Shown piece after piece: positions 62,380 through 64,000 of a DNA stretch of 64,000 nucleotides; within the stretch, counting starts at the first letter, position 1, and each line of letters begins with the position of its first letter. Under the pieces are notes generated by a model, which was not told the origin of the DNA, searched no databases, and saw only the letters and a list, made by a program, of their open reading frames with translations. This DNA is from an uncultured Mycoplasmatota bacterium (GTDB lineage Bacteria > Bacillota_I > Bacilli_A > RF39 > UBA660): NCBI GenBank assembly GCA_900544625.1, contig UQVR01000001.1, positions 1 to 64,000 on the forward strand, in the 5' to 3' direction. The position numbers and the translations under genes were made by a program.

Positions 62380-62490
62380 ATGAAAACATTTAAGAAAAAT
62401 TTACCTGAAGGTGTAAAAAAACAATTTGCTTTATATAAAGGTGTAAAAGTAAGATTAATTAACAAAAATAATAAAAAGAAAAGTAAATAA
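62380..62490 (+). CDS. 36-residue highly basic protein
   Basis: ATG 62380 to TAA 62490. Sequence begins MKTFKKNLPEGVKKQF and ends in NKNNKKKSK; about a third of the residues are Lys or Arg. GTGAGGTG lies 5-8 bases before the start, with a strong extended -10 promoter upstream and a clean terminator after. No family recognised; charge and size suggest binding to RNA or the ribosome, which is only inference. Confidence 0.65.
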   Translation: MKTFKKNLPEGVKKQFALYKGVKVRLINKNNKKKSK

Positions 62491-62512
62491 TATATTTTCG
62501 ATCAATTTTGAC

Positions 62513-62539
62513 AGGAAGAATGAAAATTCTTCCTTTTTT
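62513..62539 (+). terminator. Terminator of the basic protein gene
   Basis: AGGAAGAAT (62513-62521), GAAA loop, ATTCTTCCT (62526-62534), then Ts. Confidence 0.9.
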
Positions 62540-62603
62540 GATAAAATAATTTATTTATATAAAGAAGTGGATGTGGTAAAGTAGTGGGCAGGGAGTTGAT
62601 TTA

Positions 62604-63077
62604 ATGAAGATTGTTATTATAGTGTTTTTTTGTTTGTTATTATGTGGATGTAATTATAATATAGAAGCAATTGAAGAAAGTAATTATCATGAAGAAATAC
62701 TAACTTATTATGGAGTACTTATTATTCCTAAAATAAATATGTATTTAGGTTTTTATGATGAAAATAATAAAAATAATGATGTAAATAAAAATGTAATGTT
62801 GATTAATACTAATATAAAAAATACGTATTTATTAGCTGCTCATTCAGGAACAGGAAAATTAGCGTATTTTAATGATTTAAGATATCTTGATATTGGTGAT
62901 GAAATTATTTTGAAATTTAATAATAAAGTAAATCATTATATTGTAAGTAGTATTAGAAATGAAGTGAAAAATGGTAAAATTAATATAAAAATGGAAGAAA
63001 ATCAAGTTATTTTAACTACTTGTAATCAAATAAAGAAAGGATACCAATTAATTGTTGAAGGAAATTTAGTAAATTAA
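62604..63077 (+). CDS. Sortase-fold lipoprotein lacking the catalytic Arg
   Basis: 157 residues. The signal ends in a lipobox-like LCGC with C16 as the lipidated residue. The rest follows the sortase fold: LIIPKINMYLGFY, catalytic His80 in LLAAHSGTG, FNDLRYLDIGDEIIL, and Cys140 in VILTTCNQ. The Arg expected 8-10 residues after the Cys is absent: the segment reads KKGYQLIVEG. So it may be inactive, use another residue, or act as a binding protein. It is compact, close to class D/E sortases in size. Ribosome site GGGAG precedes the ATG. Confidence 0.7.
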   Translation: MKIVIIVFFCLLLCGCNYNIEAIEESNYHEEILTYYGVLIIPKINMYLGFYDENNKNNDVNKNVMLINTNIKNTYLLAAHSGTGKLAYFNDLRYLDIGDEIILKFNNKVNHYIVSSIRNEVKNGKINIKMEENQVILTTCNQIKKGYQLIVEGNLVN

Positions 63078-63137
63078 TTGTTTTAACTATTAATTTTTTT
63101 AAATATTTGATATAATTAACTGCAAGGAGATGTAGTT

Positions 63138-63533
63138 ATGGCAAAATCTAGAAGTGAACTTAGAAATATTATTATGGTTATTTTATATCAAATTGATATA
63201 TATGAAACTCGTGGGGTCCCGTTTAATATTGATGAAGTAATAAAAGAGAATTTGAATGTGGATAATGAATTTGTTAAAGATATAGTTTATGGCGTAGCTA
63301 CATATAAAAATAGTTTAGATGAAATTGCTAATAAATATATTGAAGGGTGGACCATTGATAGAATAGATAAAACTGGAGCTGCAATATTAAGAATGGGATT
63401 ATATGAATTAAAATTTACAGATACTCCAGAAATTGTTGTTATTAATGAAGCTATTGAATTAGCTAAGAAATATTGTGATGATTCTGTTAGAAAAATAATT
63501 AATGCAGTTTTAGATAAATATATTAAGGAATAA
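63138..63533 (+). CDS. nusB: Transcription antitermination factor NusB
   Basis: 131 residues, all-helical NusB: SRSELRNIIMVILYQIDIYE, FVKDIVYGVATYKNSLDEIANKYIEGWTIDRIDKTGAAILRMGLYEL and VINEAIELAKKYCDDSVRKIINAVLDK. With S10 it supports rRNA antitermination. TATAAT (63111-63116) with an extended TGA is a probable -10, and CAAGGAG lies 8-9 bases before the ATG. The kinase-like gene starts 1 base after its stop. Confidence 0.95.
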   Translation: MAKSRSELRNIIMVILYQIDIYETRGVPFNIDEVIKENLNVDNEFVKDIVYGVATYKNSLDEIANKYIEGWTIDRIDKTGAAILRMGLYELKFTDTPEIVVINEAIELAKKYCDDSVRKIINAVLDKYIKE

Positions 63534-63534
63534 T

Positions 63535-64000
63535 ATGTTAATACCAATGAAAATAAAAAGAAATTTGGCTCATTATGATGGTAAGTTCATAAAAATTAAA
63601 GGTAAAGAATATTATTGTAAAAATGCTATGGATCCAGGAGATCAATTATTTGCTAATGCTATTGCAGAAAAACTTGGTATTATATGTGCAAAAGACTATA
63701 TTATTGAGGTTGATGGAGATTATTATTATTTAAGTTATAGTTTTAATAATGATGGAATTTTTAAAGATGGAAATCGATTAGGGATTAAATCTAATGGATT
63801 ATATGATATATGGATGTTCTTTGAAAAGAATTATCCAAATGATAGTGAAAAACTTACTTATCAATTAATTAGAGTTTATCTTTTTGATATTTTTATGATG
63901 AATAGTGATCGTAACCTAGGAAATTTAGGTATATTAATTCGTGATGGTGTAGCAGATTTATGCATTTTAGATAACGAATATGTTTTTAGTGATTTCGGAG
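63535..64000 (+). CDS. HipA/CtkA-like kinase-fold protein (3' end outside window)
   Basis: 155 codons from ATG 63535, open to the window end. D125 and N130 lie in NSDRNLGNLGIL, the catalytic loop, and D146 in ILDNEYVF matches the metal-binding Asp. A strand with a candidate ATP-binding Lys lies near KFIKIKGKEYYCK. The same catalytic pattern occurs in the gene at 23533, but the two are otherwise dissimilar. It is tightly linked to nusB. No HipB partner is visible. Substrate unknown. Confidence 0.6.
   Translation, partial: MLIPMKIKRNLAHYDGKFIKIKGKEYYCKNAMDPGDQLFANAIAEKLGIICAKDYIIEVDGDYYYLSYSFNNDGIFKDGNRLGIKSNGLYDIWMFFEKNYPNDSEKLTYQLIRVYLFDIFMMNSDRNLGNLGILIRDGVADLCILDNEYVFSDFG

Noticed and set aside
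1..64000. CRISPR array, prophage, complete insertion sequence or replication origin
   Set aside because: No regularly spaced repeats, no integrase or structural phage genes, no transposase with terminal repeats, and no DnaA-box cluster were seen.

Overview
The window is about three-quarters A+T and reads with the standard bacterial code: TGA is used only as a stop, and Trp is TGG. The gene content is that of a low-GC Gram-positive lineage close to Bacilli: PolC plus DnaE, IreB, RuvX, DUF1292, MltG, AddAB, Obg and the YrrM-N-O/GreA order. Peptidoglycan genes (murF, mltG) and sortase/adhesin-type surface proteins argue against a wall-less mollicute. My best inference is an uncultured gut-type Bacilli lineage (RF39/Erysipelotrichia-like). 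That placement rests on gene content and style only.

Layout. 1-6.1 kb: tail of an Rpn-type protein, an SDR/PLP-enzyme pair, obg, ruvA, a type IV-type prepilin and a convergent PilB/GspE ATPase. 6.1-6.7 kb: no large gene, but a strong-promoter RNA converges on a 25-residue hydrophobic ORF; I read this as a par/Fst-like type I toxin-antitoxin locus. 6.7-13.5 kb: a tight nucleotide and one-carbon operon (5'-nucleotidase, ruvB, folD, glyA, thyA, dfrA, tmk, queA). 13.6-16.3 kb: ppdK. 16.4-19.1 kb: an unknown protein and a thioester/Cna-B repeat adhesin. 19.2-30.5 kb: mutS, an ABC exporter, a HipA/CtkA-like kinase, a ZIP transporter (minus strand), lon, murF and a SipW-type secreted protein. 30.6-37.8 kb: dnaE and polC back to back. 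37.8-38.7 kb: a small unknown gene behind two consensus promoters, then two tRNA genes. 38.7-43.0 kb: ASCH-like, membrane, HD, Nudix and AAA ATPase singletons. 43.1-49.6 kb: a candidate small RNA, then ireB-ruvX-DUF1292-mltG-trmR-trhP1-trhP2, greA and tig. 49.7-54.1 kb: small unknown proteins, a Prli42-like miniprotein (minus strand), a SpoIIM-like protein, mnmA, an HTH regulator with a secreted partner, and a 45-residue orphan. 54.2-64 kb: addB-addA, two flavoproteins, a tiny basic protein, a sortase-like lipoprotein, nusB, and the start of a second HipA/CtkA-like kinase.

The genes work mainly in housekeeping. FolD, GlyA, ThyA, DfrA and Tmk form the folate cycle that makes thymidylate. RuvA, RuvB and RuvX (at three separate places), MutS, AddAB, DnaE and PolC cover replication and repair. 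TrmR/TrhP, MnmA and QueA modify wobble bases of tRNA. Envelope functions are scattered: prepilin, adhesin, SipW-type protein, sortase-like lipoprotein, MurF and MltG. Most intergenic regions hold readable sigma-A-type promoters and Rho-independent hairpins, which allow transcription units to be drawn. No CRISPR array, complete insertion sequence, prophage or rRNA was seen.
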